A DNA stretch of 64,000 nucleotides from Lingula anatina (lineage: Eukaryota; Brachiopoda; Lingulata; Lingulida; Lingulidae), in assembly GCF_001039355.2 (NCBI RefSeq), contig NW_019775520.1:10138-74137 (forward strand), written 5' to 3'. The stretch's first letter is position 1. The number at the start of each line of letters is the position of its first letter. The translations under genes were made by a program, and so were the position numbers. Positions 47,901 to 61,700 of the stretch are shown piece after piece. The notes under the pieces were generated by a model, which worked only from the letters and a program-made list of their open reading frames with translations, searched no databases and was not told the DNA's origin.

Positions 47901-48643
47901 AAGTTTGATGGTAAATTATTTTTGTAGGGGGGGGGAGTCAAAATTTCATGGGGGAGGGGGGAGTCACATTTTCATTATGAAGATTTGACTGGGGATCACA
48001 ATTTAGGGGAGTCAGGTTTTCATGCTACACCGGTACTCATGAACCACTGCTTGCATTTAGATTCAATGTCTTGTATTATTCTTAATAAAAAAAGTACAAA
48101 CAGCCGTTTTCCTGCACTTAGAAAAAAGAATGTGACAGTTTCAAATGCAGTAAACTACTATATCGGGCCCTTAGCACGAAATTTGTCACTTTTGCAGTAT
48201 TTCCCCTCTAAAAATTAAAGAGTACAAGGGTGGGGAAAATATACCTACTGCAAAAGTGCCCCAAATTTATTCGTTAGAACTCCTTTTCAAGGTTCCTGAT
48301 GTATACGCTATCAGAAACTGTAAATAGGAAGGCTAACGCACGGATTTCGTGCTAGCCTAACCCTCTATCTGAGTCGCAGACTGTGCTCTTTTTTATAATG
48401 CAAATTGTGCCATGAATTAGCTAGAAATATATTGAATATCTACTGAAAAATCAATCTGCAACCCTTGCAGAGGGTAATATAAGTTTCGTATTCAAACAAG
48501 CCAAAAATTAGTACAATCATTATCCTTATTTACCTTAATATGAACTGGAAAAACTCATTTCTTTTCTTTTCTATCTCGACTGGTTCACTAGCAGCAGCAG
48601 TTGACGGCTGGTCAGTTTCACTCTCACCTGAATTCGAAGCCAT
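44969..48643 (-). pseudogene. TRPV-like channel, copy 2, probable pseudogene
   Basis: The first exon (48643-48534, starting MASNSGESETDQPSTAAASE) splices in phase to 46858, as in copy 1. The second exon is close to copy 1 but its frame is broken three times by single-base changes: a deletion near 46440 (after KKNKKGK), a deletion near 46158 (after DKGYT) and an insertion near 45877 (within the VNIVP segment). Downstream the six transmembrane segments and the TIGLGD pore are intact to 44969, where a deletion of about 13-14 bases removes the Lys-rich tail and gives a stop. Because each break is one base, sequencing error cannot be excluded, but three of them plus tail loss favour decay. Intron 1 contains a large foldback element. 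Confidence 0.75.
47371..48036. mobile_element. Foldback element with about 100 bp inverted ends and internal tandem repeats
   Basis: The left arm begins AGTACGGGTGTTACATGAAA, then CCTGACTCCCCTAAATTGTG; the right arm ends with its reverse complement near 48036. Inside are about three copies of a roughly 180 bp unit (AAATGTGTATT-TACCACCC around 47600 and 47780, and GTATACTTGATAAAGAATA variants). No coding capacity. It lies in intron 1 of TRPV-like copy 2. Confidence 0.7.
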
Positions 48644-49797
48644 GGGTTGTTTTTCGAAATCTTCTGACAAAGTGTTCACACATGTGCAATATTCCTCATG
48701 TGGACCTTCATGACCACGAATAGGGCGTTGGCATTTAGAACCTTTCTATTCACTCATTTTGAAAATAGTGTCTGCCACAAAAATCACTGTGCATTCACCA
48801 CGTCTCTACGGAGATGGTACAAACAAACTGAATTGAGCGTATTCAAAGTCGATGAAATGTTCAATGAAGATCAATACCACTTTAAGATTAAAAAATAAGA
48901 CCTGCTGGATAGATGCCTGAATAAACAGTGTGTAGAGGTGACTTGCTCAAGCTCGGGTTTATTCTTCAATTCATATTCAAAATTTTTTGACAAAATGCAA
49001 TGTTGTGTATTGTTTCAGAGCTAGTTTCTGGGAATTGTCAACTTAAACAGCATACACACATGCATTCTTTCACAGCATAAACACAAACACATAATTCATC
49101 AATTAAACATCAGAGACAGGCCCAAAAATTTGAATTAATATTTTGAATTTTATCAAAAACAATAACAATATTACTGGGCAAGTTTATCACTTTTTTTTCA
49201 TTTCGTGACTAATGCATTCAACCCTTGAAAATCGAACAGGGCAAGGAGTAATAGGAGACAGGGGCTTTTTTCAAGTAAATGATGATTCAACCACCAGGAT
49301 AAAAATTTTAAAGAATATACTTTGAATACAAAGCAATATGTGTACATGGTCTACAAACAACTTTTAATATCTTTACACAATATATTTAAAATATATATTA
49401 TTAATGAAATTTTAAACCCTTCCATACAATATTCACGGCACAATACTTCTATAAAAATATCAAACAGCAATCTTAACAACAGTAGTCTAAAATTCATTTT
49501 CATATAAAACCACTGTTATAATCCAAATTATTACTATCAAACAGTTTCTTTTCTTGTGCGAAGCAGCTGCTTATCCAGCATTAACATTCAAATCTTTATA
49601 AATCCTTGACCAGCAAGTAACAAAGAACATTCATGAAGACCTGTCAAGTCTATTTGTCTATTTAAATCAACACAGATCTTCAATAATCCCATCACAGATG
49701 TTCCAGTTCAGGTGTCACTAAAACTCCTAAAACTTCTTCCTCTTGATTTAGCACCTACTCTTGTTAGACAAGCTGAAAACAACATCACCAAATTATT
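48644..49797. other. Upstream flank of TRPV-like copy 2 and 3' UTR of DNTTIP1
   Basis: 48886-49120 is the counterpart of 43488-43740. From about 49300 to 49797 lies probable 3' UTR of DNTTIP1 (minus strand). No further gene seen. Confidence 0.45.
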
Positions 49798-52700
49798 CTA
49801 ATGTCCACCATATTGTAATTCAAAAGGTCCAGTTAATGGGGCAGCATCATCCAGTAAGTCTGAAGTTGAGGGAGACCCCCCTGGGGCAGGGCTAACCCCT
49901 CCAAATCCGCCTGTGATACCAAATGGCGATGGGTTGTCCTCCTCTCCATGTGAAGACAGCAGTTCCATCTCTTCTGTATTTGCCGGAGATGGCTGGAAAT
50001 ACAAAGCACTTCATCTCTTCAAATATTTCTCTACAATCTCTATTATCCAATATTGCTATAATTAGCATAGACTTTTTGACTCTTTCCATTACTAAAGGGG
50101 TCCACCGATTTTTTCAAACTTGTGGTGAACAGCCGTAAAAATTTACAATGTCTTTATTATAATAATTTCAAATTTATGTTGACAGTCAATTTAATTTAAA
50201 ATTGTTAATTAAACTCAAGATCAAAACAAAAACAACCAATTTCATTTTCTGACAGAAATATACCAAATTTCCAAAGCTAACCTGCTGTTCCCTCTTGCAG
50301 GCTCCCAATGTGACCTGTGAGCTTTCTTCATTTGTAAATGGTAAATGTTTATCAGATTCCACATCTGCATCCACTGCATTCTCCTGGAATCAAATAATTA
50401 CCAAACTCGTGTACACAGATAACAAAATGCAATAAAATCACATCAACAGCTTAACTTTTCACAGAAAAACTGGTCTGCTGACACCAAAAGAAAGCACAAT
50501 TCAATGACTAAAATTCAAAACCATGCTTAGTTTTTGAAATAAATGGATCACTTTGTAAGTTTTATAATGTGACCTCTTTATCCATTATTTCTTAACATTT
50601 AAACCACTGTGTCCATATAAATCACCAGTAATCTCACCTCCATGACCTGGTTGCTGGTCTTGGTCTCCATGGGTGTGGCTGACCTGCTCCTGTCCTTCTT
50701 CCCTTTATCTGTCCTCATGGCCATCATCTGGATCTTCATCTTCTCTATCATCCAGTCTGGTACTGTGAAACCTTTGATCAGCTCTGGCATCAGCCCGCTG
50801 TTATCTCTGAAATGAAGGAAATGAGAAAGAAAAATAAATATCCACATACGCTGACTAGGGCTGTAACTGGAAAATAACAAAGGCTGAGATACACTGTAGT
50901 TCCAATGAAAGAAGAATTGTGATTTATATAAAATAGTTTCAAAAATTTTGTACAACTTTTATCTACTGCTACATTTGCATCTGTTGTGAAATATGTGCAG
51001 TGAAAAGACAAATTATCGTTTCTATAAAATTTAAACTTACAAGACTAATCTTTTCTGGAAAAAAACTGAATTATGTTAAAACAAATGTGCACCTACCCAG
51101 AGTTTCAGATTTGATACATTTCAGATTCTTCATTTTCAAACCTTCATACACTGGGTGCATGCATGGTAATGATACTGAGGCACACCCAATAATCCAGATT
51201 TTGTGGCTATGAAGAAGGCCATGTGACAAACTTCACAGAGTTATGTAACATTTGTACCTGTCACGTTACGTGTCAATCATTTAACACAAAAAATGCTCCT
51301 ACAGTTCAAATGAGACACATGAGCACTTACAGAAATTGAAAATGAAGAAAGTGTCATCATTGGCTTTGAAACTAGGGTCCACGTGCTTAACACTATTAAA
51401 AATATCACAGCAGCTACCATACCTGTACTCTGAGCTCTCAATAAGTTCCTGCATATCTTCCACCAGTAAAAGATAAGCTTTTCCTCCAGTGGCTGGCATT
51501 CTATGGTTTTCATAAAGCCACACTTTATCATCTTGGTCTCCAGAATACTAGAGATAGCAAAAAACAAAAGTGTCAAGTTTCTTAATTTCTACTATATAAA
51601 AGCTTCACACATGAAAAATGTTTGAATACATATCTAGTAATTAGTAGGAATTCAAAGTACTTCTGAATCAATATAAAATGCTTACATCAGTTACAGAAAA
51701 TGTTGTGTTATAAATAGGTGAAGTAAATGAGCAAAAAATAAAAACACCCAACCTTGAATATATCAGGATGTTTGATGTACAGTCGTCCTCGAGTAGCTCC
51801 AAGACCTAATGCCCTTTTTCATGGAAAGAAAAATACATGTAAACAAATGTGACAGCATCATTGTAGAAAAATAAATAAAATTTGATGCAGTGGATAATTT
51901 AGAATCTGAAATATTGTTTCATCATTTATATTTTATATTAATTTAGTTGTCGGTTTACATAGATATATAAAACATACTTATTAGCTTTCGACCCCATGAT
52001 AAACAATGTCTCTTCTTTTAAACGGTCAGCATCCCACTGAAAAAAAAGAAAGTCTTAAGTCACAGAAAATAAATAGAAAATGTGCAAGCAGATAGACTTG
52101 CACTAAAATAACGTAACAATAATGTGATCTCATTTCATGAAACCTAAAAGGCATTTTAATTTTGTCAATGCAGAATAAAAGGTAAGTTGTACTAAATGCT
52201 TCATTTTCTTCATTCTTGAAAAAAGTTTGTGATGTCTTACCTTGTGGCCTTCCCTCTTCACACTATCTGCTTTTGATGTTTTTGATGGAGTTGATCTTCT
52301 ATGAAACACAAAGGTACAATGTCAGCTTAATTACAAATTTTTACCTAAGGTTGTTTGACAAATATCACTGTTCAAACTGATCATCACTGTTAAACTAATC
52401 TTTACTCACAAGTTTCCATTTATTGTGAAACATACTTACCCTGATGAAAGTGGGGGCCTTCCCTTTTTCTAAATAAAAGAGAAAAAGAGAATAAATATGT
52501 GCATTCATGTTGCCATTTTTCATTTGCATGTTTTTATTTTCCATTTAGCTTCAAATCACATGTTTTACTTTGATTTTGCCTGAACCTTTTCATAATTAAA
52601 TATTCATAAACATATTTGAATAACACATTAAACATATTTGAATACATTTCTGCTGTTTTGTTTTATTTGCTTCTTCTTACCTTGAACACATTAATTCTCT

Positions 52701-55700
52701 TTGTTGGCACACTAGCTTCTGAGTCTGTATCTGAGCCTCTTCTTTTCTAAAATTTCAAAATCAGATATTTCAAAATATTTAGGTAAATAAATGTTTTTTG
52801 CAAGCCTAACATTGCCAATAAAGTTATAACATTATCTTTTTCACAGTCTGAACTCTTACAATATTATGCAATATTTATCAGACTACTTTTACAAGAATTA
52901 AGGAAAATGTGCAACAGCACTGTCCAAATTCCTATCAATTTACAATAATAACATAAGCTTAACCTGTTGTCAGTTCTTTAATAATAAACTATTCAGTCAT
53001 ACCCTTCTTCTCCCAGCATGTGACCCTGTCAAACTCCCCACTTCAGATGGGTTGTCTGACACGTAGCCATCTCTCACTGGTGTGGGACTCCTTGATTCAC
53101 GAATGTACATCTTTTTGGCCTGAAAATAAAAACAGAAACAATAGCCATCAGAGACTACTTTAACAAGAGATGCAAGTCACTAATGAAACAAATAAAACAT
53201 ATCTGTCAACCAAAAACATACCCATCTATTATTTCATTTCAAGAAACAGTACCCATTACTCTTTTGCAATGTGACCCATCCAACACAGTCTGTTCCTTTT
53301 TAGCTTGTGTAAATATGTTTCAAGCGATCTTTAACTTATGACTGTCCAAAAATGGACCTTTATATGTGTTGAAGAACAATAAAACACGTTTGTGTCAAGA
53401 TGACTGTATAGCAAATTCTATCATACCTCTTCCAACATCTGCCTGCAAACTGCTTGGATATGGTCATCAGAGACAGAATTCTCACCATTATTCAATTTTA
53501 TATTTTCAACAGCTGAACCAAAAAATGTCTGAAAGATGAGATTACTGAATAATAATCACAAATTTAACGTCTTACTTGGAGTTTTATTTTGGCTGCACTT
53601 TCAGTACTTTTGTCTTGTCCAATGTGAACTACATCTTATTCATCCAAAACAATATACGCATGCATTTTTAAGACCATTTCTGAAATGCCATTGCATGCTT
53701 CCTAATTTTATATTTTCCTTTAGTAAATGGAGTGAACATAATTAAAATATAATATAAATTAGGGCAAACTATAATTACAGATAACAGAACACTCCTTTCA
53801 TACAAAAAATTTGCCCACTACGTCTTTAACAGACAATTTTTAATGAGTGTTTTGATAGCAGTTGTTTTGCAAATTATCTTCTCATGTCTCACATTATATC
53901 AGTACTGCTTCTTTTTAACACAACTTAGATCTAAGTATTGCACTGACGATTATATTAATAATTATGATTTTTACTCTGATATCTTACTTCAATGTACTTT
54001 TGTATAACTGCATCCAGCTCCTTGTTGATGCTTCTCTGTAGTGTCTGTCTTAAGATATCCAAAGACTTTGCTGCACTGGTGATGGAACCAGCCCTAAATG
54101 GGAACCAGTGTTAAAAGTCACATTAATGTTTACCGAAATCCATGCATTCTGTTATGGGTAAAGAAAGAAGTACTTAGATTACACTGAATGAAAAAGCATT
54201 CTGAACAAAAAAATACATTTAAGCAACAAGAGTACATGAAATCCCAATGTTTTTATGGCAGTGATTAATTTATCATTAGCATGTGGGTGCACAAACATGC
54301 ACAACGAACTTACTTTGCCCTATGCACAGCGANGCATCATCCAGTAAGTCTGAAGTTGAGGGAGACCCCCCTGGGGCAGGGCTAACCCCTCCAAATCCGC
54401 CTGTGATACCAAATGGCGATGGGTTGTCCTCCTCTCCATGTGAAGACAGCAGTTCCATCTCTTCTGTATTTGCCGGAGATGGCTGGGAATACAAAGCACT
54501 TCATCTCTTCAAATATTTCTCTACAATCTCTATTATCCAATATTGCTATAATTAGCATAGACTTTTTGACTCTTTCCATTACTAAAGGGGTCCACCGATT
54601 TTTTCAAACTTGTGGTGAACAGCCGTAAAAATTTACAATGTCTTTATTATAATAATTTCAAATTTATGTTGACAGTCAATTTAATTTAAAATTGTTAATT
54701 AAGCTCAAGATCAAAACAAAAACAACCAATTTCATTTTCTGACAGAAATATACCAAATTTCCAAAGCTAACCTGCTGTTCCCTCTTGCAGGCTCCCAATG
54801 TGACCTGTGAGCTTTCTTCATTTGTAAATGGTAAATGTTTATCAGATTCCACATCTGCATCCACTGCATTCTCCTGGAATCAAATAATTACCAAACCCGT
54901 GTACACAGATAACAAAATGCAATAAAATCACATCAACAGCTTAACTTTTCACAGAAAAACTGGTCTGCTGACACCAAAAGAAAGCACAATTCAATGACTA
55001 AAATTCAAAACCATGCTTAGTTTTTGAAATAAATGGATCACTTTGTAAGTTTTATAATGTGACCTCTTTATCCATTATTTCTTAACATTTAAACCACTGT
55101 GTCCATATAAATCACCAGTAATCTCACCTCCATGACCTGGTTGCTGGTCTTGGTCTCCATGGGCGTGGCTGACCTGCTCCTGTCCTTCTTCCCTTTATCT
55201 GTCCTCATGGCCATCATCTGGATCTTCATCTTCTCTATCATCCAGTCTGGTACCGTGAAACCTTTGATCAGCTCTGGCATCAGCCCGCTGTTATCTCTGT
55301 AATGAAGGAAATGAGAAAGAAAAATAAATATCCACATAGGCTGACTAGGGCTGTAACTGGAAAATAACAAAGGCTTAGATACACTGTAGTTCCAATGAAA
55401 GAAGAATTGTGATTTATATAAAATAGCTTCAAAACTTTTGTACAACTTGTATCTACTGCTACATTTGCATCTGTCGTGAAATATGTGCAGTGAAAAGATT
55501 GTTTCTATAAAATGAAGACTAATCTTTTCTAGAAAATTACTGAATTATGTTAAAACAAATGTGCACCTACCCAGAGTTTCAGATTCGATACATTCCAGAT
55601 TCTTCATTTTCAAACCTTCATACACTGGGTGCATGCATGTTAATGATACTGAGGCACACCCAGTTATCCAGATTTTGTGGTTATGAAGAAGGCCATGTGA

Positions 55701-58700
55701 CAAACTTCACAGACTTATGTAACATTTGTAGCCGTCACGTTACGTGTCTATCATTTAACACAAAAATGCCCCTTAAATTCAAATGTGACACATGGGCACT
55801 TACAGAAATTGAAAAAGTGTCATCATTGGCTTTGAAACTCAGGTCCACAGGCTTAACACTATTAAAGATATCAGAGCAACTACCATACCTGTACTCTGAG
55901 CTCTCAATAAGTTCTTGCATATCTTCCACCAGTAAAAGATAAGCTTTTCCTCCAGTGGCTGGCATTCTATGGTTTTCATAAAGCCATACTTTATCATCTT
56001 GGTCTCCAGAATACTATAGATGGCAAACAAAAATGTCAAGTTTCTTAATTGCTACTAAATGCTTCACACATGAAAAAATGTTGGAATACATATCTACTAA
56101 TTAGTACGAATTCAAAGTACTTCTGAATCAATATAAAATGCTTACATCAGTTACAGAAAATGTAGTGTTACAAATAGGTGAAGTAAATGAGCAAAAAATA
56201 AAAACACCTAACCTTGAATATATCAGGATGTTTGATGTACAGTCGTCCTCGAGTAGCTCCAAGACCTAATGCCCTTTTTCATGGAAAGAAAAATACATGT
56301 AAACAAATGTGACAGCATCATTGTAAAAATAAATAAAATTTGATGCAGTGGAATTATTTAGAATATGAAATATTGTTCCACCATTTATATTTTATATTAA
56401 TTTAGTTGTCGGTTTACATAGTTATATAAAACATACTTATTAGCTTTCGACCCCATGATAAACAATGTATCTTCTTTTAAACGGTCAGCATCCCACTGAA
56501 AAAAAAAGAAAGTCTTAAGTCACAGAAAATAAATAGAAAATGTGCAAGCAGATAGACTTGCACTAAAATAACGTATCAGTAATGTGATCTCATTTCATGA
56601 AATCTAAAAGGCATTTTAATTTTGTCAATGCAGAAAAGAAGGTAAGTTGTACTAAATGCTTCATTTTCTTCATTCTTGAAAGAAGTTTGTGATGTCTTAC
56701 CTTGTGACCTTCCCTCTTCACACTATCTGCTTTTGATGTTTTTGATGGAGTTGATCTTCTATGAAACACAAAGGTACAATATCAGCTTAATTACCAATTT
56801 TTATCTAAGGTTTTTTTGACAAATATCACTGTTCAAACTGATCATCACTGTTAAACTAATCTTTACTCACAAGTTTCCATTTATTGTGAAACATACTTAC
56901 CCTGATGAAAGTGGGGGCCTTCCTTTTTTCTAAATAAAAGAGAAAAAGAGAATAAATATGTGCATTCATGTTGCCATTTTTCATTTGCATGTTTTTATTT
57001 TCCATTAAGCTTCAAATCACATGTTTTACTTTGATTTTGCAGATCCTTTCTGAACCTTTTCATAATTAAATATTCTTGAATAGAAAACATATTTGAATAC
57101 ATTTCTGCTGTTTTGTTTTATTTGCTTCTTCTTACCTTGAACACATTAATTCTCTTTGTTGGCACACTAGCTTCTGAGTCTGTATCTGAGCCTCTTCTTT
57201 TCTATAATTTCAAAATCAGATATTTCAAAATATTTAGGTAAATAAATGTTTTTTGCAAGCCTAACATTGGCAATAAAGTTATAACATAATCTTTTTCACA
57301 GTCTGAACTCTTACAATATTATGCAATATTTATCAGACTACTTTTACAAGAACCAAGGAAAAATGTACAACAACACTGTTCAAATTCCTATCAATGTACA
57401 ATAATAACATAAACTAAACCTGTTGTCAGTTCTTTAATAGTAAACTATTCAGTCATACCCTTCTTCTCCCAGCATGTGACCCTGTCAAACTCCCCACTTC
57501 AGATGGGTTGTCTGACACGTAGCCATCTCTCACTGGTGTGGGACTCCTTGATTCACGAATGTACATCTTTTTGGCCTGAAAATAAAAACAGAAACAATAG
57601 CCACCAGAGACTGCTTTAACAAGGGATGCAAGTCACTAATGAAACAAATAAAACATATCTGTCAACCAAAAACATACCCATCTATTATTTCATTTCAAGA
57701 AACAGTACTCTTTTGCAATGTGACCCATCCAACACAGTCTGTTCCTTTTTAGCTTGTGTAAATATGTTTCAAGCTATCTTTAACTTATGACTGTCCAAAA
57801 ATGGACCTTTATATGTGTTGAAGAACAATAAAACACGTTTGTGTCAAGATGACTGTATAGCAAATTCTATCATACCTCTTCCAACATCTGCCTGCAAACT
57901 GCTTGGATATGGTCATCAGAGACAGAATTCTCACCATTATTCAATTTTATATTTTCAACAGCTGAACCAAAAAATGTCTGAAAGATGAGATTACTGAATA
58001 ATAATCACAAATTTAATGTCTTACTTGGAGTTTTATTTTGGCTGCACTTTCAGTACTTTTGTCTTGTCCAATGTGAACTACATCTTATTCATCCAAAACA
58101 ATATACGCATGCATTTTTAAGACCATTTCTGAAATGCCATTGCATGCTTCCTAATTTTATTTTTTCCTTAGTAAATGGAGTGAACATAATTAAAATATAA
58201 TATAAATTAGGGCAAACTATAATTACAGATAACAGAACACTCCTTTCATACAAAAAATTTGCCCACTACGTCTTTAACAGACAATTTTTAATGAAAGTGA
58301 TTTGATAGCAGTTGTTTTGCAAATTATCTTCTCATGTCTCACATTATATCAGTACTGCCTCTTTTTAACACAACTTAGATCTAAGTATTGCACTGACGAT
58401 TATATTAATAATTATGATTTTTACTCTGATATCTTACTTCAATGTACTTTTGTATAACTGCATCCAGCTCCTTGTTGATGCTTCTCTGTAGTGTCTGTCT
58501 TAAGATATCCAAAGACTTTGCTGCACTGGTGATGGAACCAGCCCTAAATGGGAACCAGTGTTAAAAGTCACATTAATATTTACCAAAATCCATGCATTCT
58601 GTTATGGGTAAAGAAAGAAGTACTTAGATTACACTGAATGAAAAAGCATTCTGAACAAAAAAATACATTTAAGCAACAAGAGTACATGAAATCCCAATGT

Positions 58701-61700
58701 TTTTATGTGCAGTGATTAATTTATCATTAGCATGTGGGTGCACAAACATGCACAACGAACTTACTTTGCCCTATGCACAGCAACAGTCTGTGACCTATAA
58801 GATGCACGATAAGTGTTTTCTTTCACCGGAAAGTTGTTCAAGTTCATCAGTCTCATGTTGAAGGGGTTGGGCTGAAAGAGAAATAAAATGTGCAGCTCTT
58901 GATTATATCTGCCATTTCCAGCTTGTTATTGAAATAAATGTACATAAATATGAATTTTGTCACAAAGATTCAAAAGTACCAGAAAAACAAAAAGTACCAG
59001 AAAATGAAAAAATGTGCCAATCTTTTGTCAGCTCATCACAATTTACCATATCTACAAGTTCTTCTTCTTCCTCTTCTTTGATTTCTTTTTTCACAAATTC
59101 CTCATGTCTGGAGAGATCCTCAGGGAGCATCTGCTGTGCCACATTTGTCAGATGTGAGGGCTGAGGTGCCATCAGTGGCAGCTCAGTCTTTGGGATTTGC
59201 AGCAAGTGTGGGGCCAGGTGCAGTGGTGGTGGTGGCCGATGACCCATACCCGCTGGTGACGGTGCCCTAGGGGGTCTTGGCAACCCTGGGGGTGGTACTC
59301 CAGAAAACTCCTGTAGCCTCCTGACATCTGGGTGGGTCAAAGGGGGCTGGTTGGGATAACCCTGCAGGTACTGGCTTAGCAATGCCGACGGTGGCAACCC
59401 AGGGGGAGCACCTGGTGCAAGACCTTGATTCATCCCCACAGGGAACGAACCTTGAGATGGCATCAAGCCAGGATTGGTTGTGAATGGCAAAGGACCAGAC
59501 ATGGGAGGCGTGACCCTATTACTGTGGGCAGGGGGTGTGCCGTGGTTGCTATAACTGGTGGGGGTGCTTCTGTTACTATGGGCTGGGAGTGGAGAGGAAC
59601 TTCTGCGTCCTTGGCCAGGTGGTGTGCCCCTACTGGATGCTCTAGGTGGAGTCTGGCTTTGCACTGGTTCTCTGCTCCTTGGGCGTGGAGACACTCTCTG
59701 GCCTGAAAAAATATTCCACATCACATCTATTATCAGTAGAGATGTGGAAAATCTTTATTTTTTTCTCTTTCCAAATAAATTCTTCACAGTGAGAATTTTT
59801 TTCATCAGGATGATATCAAAGAATAATATCGAAGTTTAAGTCCTCAAGCTGTACACTAACACCTCTCACTGACTGGTTTTCGTAAATTTCAATTAAAATG
59901 GGCAATCAAAATAATCATCTAACTTGTTAGTATGCATTTAAATGCCTGATTGATTTCAATTCCAGTGCACTAAATGAATGAAAAGGCACAATCTGTCAAA
60001 ATGCATGCTAGCTGCAAATGAAAAGTGCATTTCTTCAAAAATAAATCAAATTCCAGTTACCTCTCTAAAACCCTTTTTAATGAAAATGCCTGGATTTTAT
60101 CCACATTTTCCCTGCTAATCTAGGATCAAATGTAAATACCTACTTGTATGTCGAATAGTGAATATGGTCATGAAATTAAAGCATATAATCGACTTGTTTT
60201 AGTGGTTGGCTGTTAAAATTTGTCATTGCTCCCTTTCAGTGGAACAAAAATTTATTTTTTGACCATCTTCTAACTCTTAACCACACTTTTATTTTTTTCA
60301 CAATGTTTAATACACCTTTAGTTACAAAAATGCATAAACCATTATGTTTTTTAGGTCAAACAAAAGTCTGATGCCAACTTTTTTTTTTTCAAATATTTCA
60401 ATCCAAACAAGGGGTATATCAATTAGTATTAACCAATTTTCATTTAAATACATTATCTACAGATCATTCTTCATGCTGTGCTGTACCTGAATGCAAAGGA
60501 CCAAGTCTTCCTTCTAAGAAATCTAGTGAAACCCCAGCCCAATTGGACAATGGTGAACCATGCATGGGAAACATGGGAGGTCCACCAGTTTGTTCAAGAA
60601 TGGCTAAGGCTATGTTCTCTAGTAGGAGAAAGGTGCTATATAAACACACATGTATGGAGAAAGTGGATATATAACTAAATTTCCCCCATGTTTTGTGCTA
60701 TCTGGTTTAGGGTGATAAGTGCCACAGACCACCCTGTGTAACACACCTGGTTATTTCTACAGGTATTGTTTTTAGTGTCACTGCTGAAATGCACCAAGGT
60801 CACACTACAAAAAGAATGGTGTATGTGGTTGAAAAAGAAAGATGATGATATAACATTTATTAATCTTTATCTGCACATGATTCACTCCCAGTATTTGTAA
60901 GATAGCACAAAAAGGAAGCCAAAAGAAAACAAAATAAAGACATGAATCAGAAGCACAATTTTACTTTTTAGATATGAGTAAAGGACATAAACACTGTACA
61001 TTAAGAATTAATAAGTTAAAATAAAATACAAGTTATTGCCTAATTAGAGTGATACAGCATGAAATCAAGACCTTTTTAAAAACTGCAGTTTCTTTTAATG
61101 TATAACAATGAATATCTATACAAAAAACTGTTAGGTTAGCACATCTAGCTACCTGGACTTAACCCAGCTCCTTGTAATCCCTGTAACTGCCATGGAATAA
61201 TAGGAGATCCTTGCATTGGGATTCCCACTGCACCTTCTGGTGTTTGTATAGTTATTGGAGGGTATGGGCTGGACCCTCTCTGAGAGCCTACAGGTGGTGG
61301 TGGTGGTGGTGTGGGTCTGTTTCTCTGGACATGCTGAATAACCATCCTAGCATTATACAAAACTATAATTAATAATTGTGATATAAAATCGGTACCACTG
61401 GTCTGCACTGATCATATACATTAACAATAAAATAACAACAAACATAACTACAGATAAATTAAGATTTTTTTCCAAATTTGCATTATTACTAGTATAAAAA
61501 TGTTAAGTGTTCAATAAAATATTATTACAACAATGCATGTTATGTTGGGTTAAGAATATATGTAATTCCAATGTCTGTCTGACTTGTATAGCCTTACAAA
61601 TGCTTATCAGTGTCTCCAAAAACAGCACACATCTAAATAAACGAACCAACACTGATTAGTCTGATATCTGCTGGAATATGATATCCTTTTAAAAACTGGT

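Noticed and set aside
53536-53745. Open frame repeated at 57985-58200
   Set aside because: Plus-strand shadow within a DNTTIP1 intron, present twice only because the segment is duplicated.
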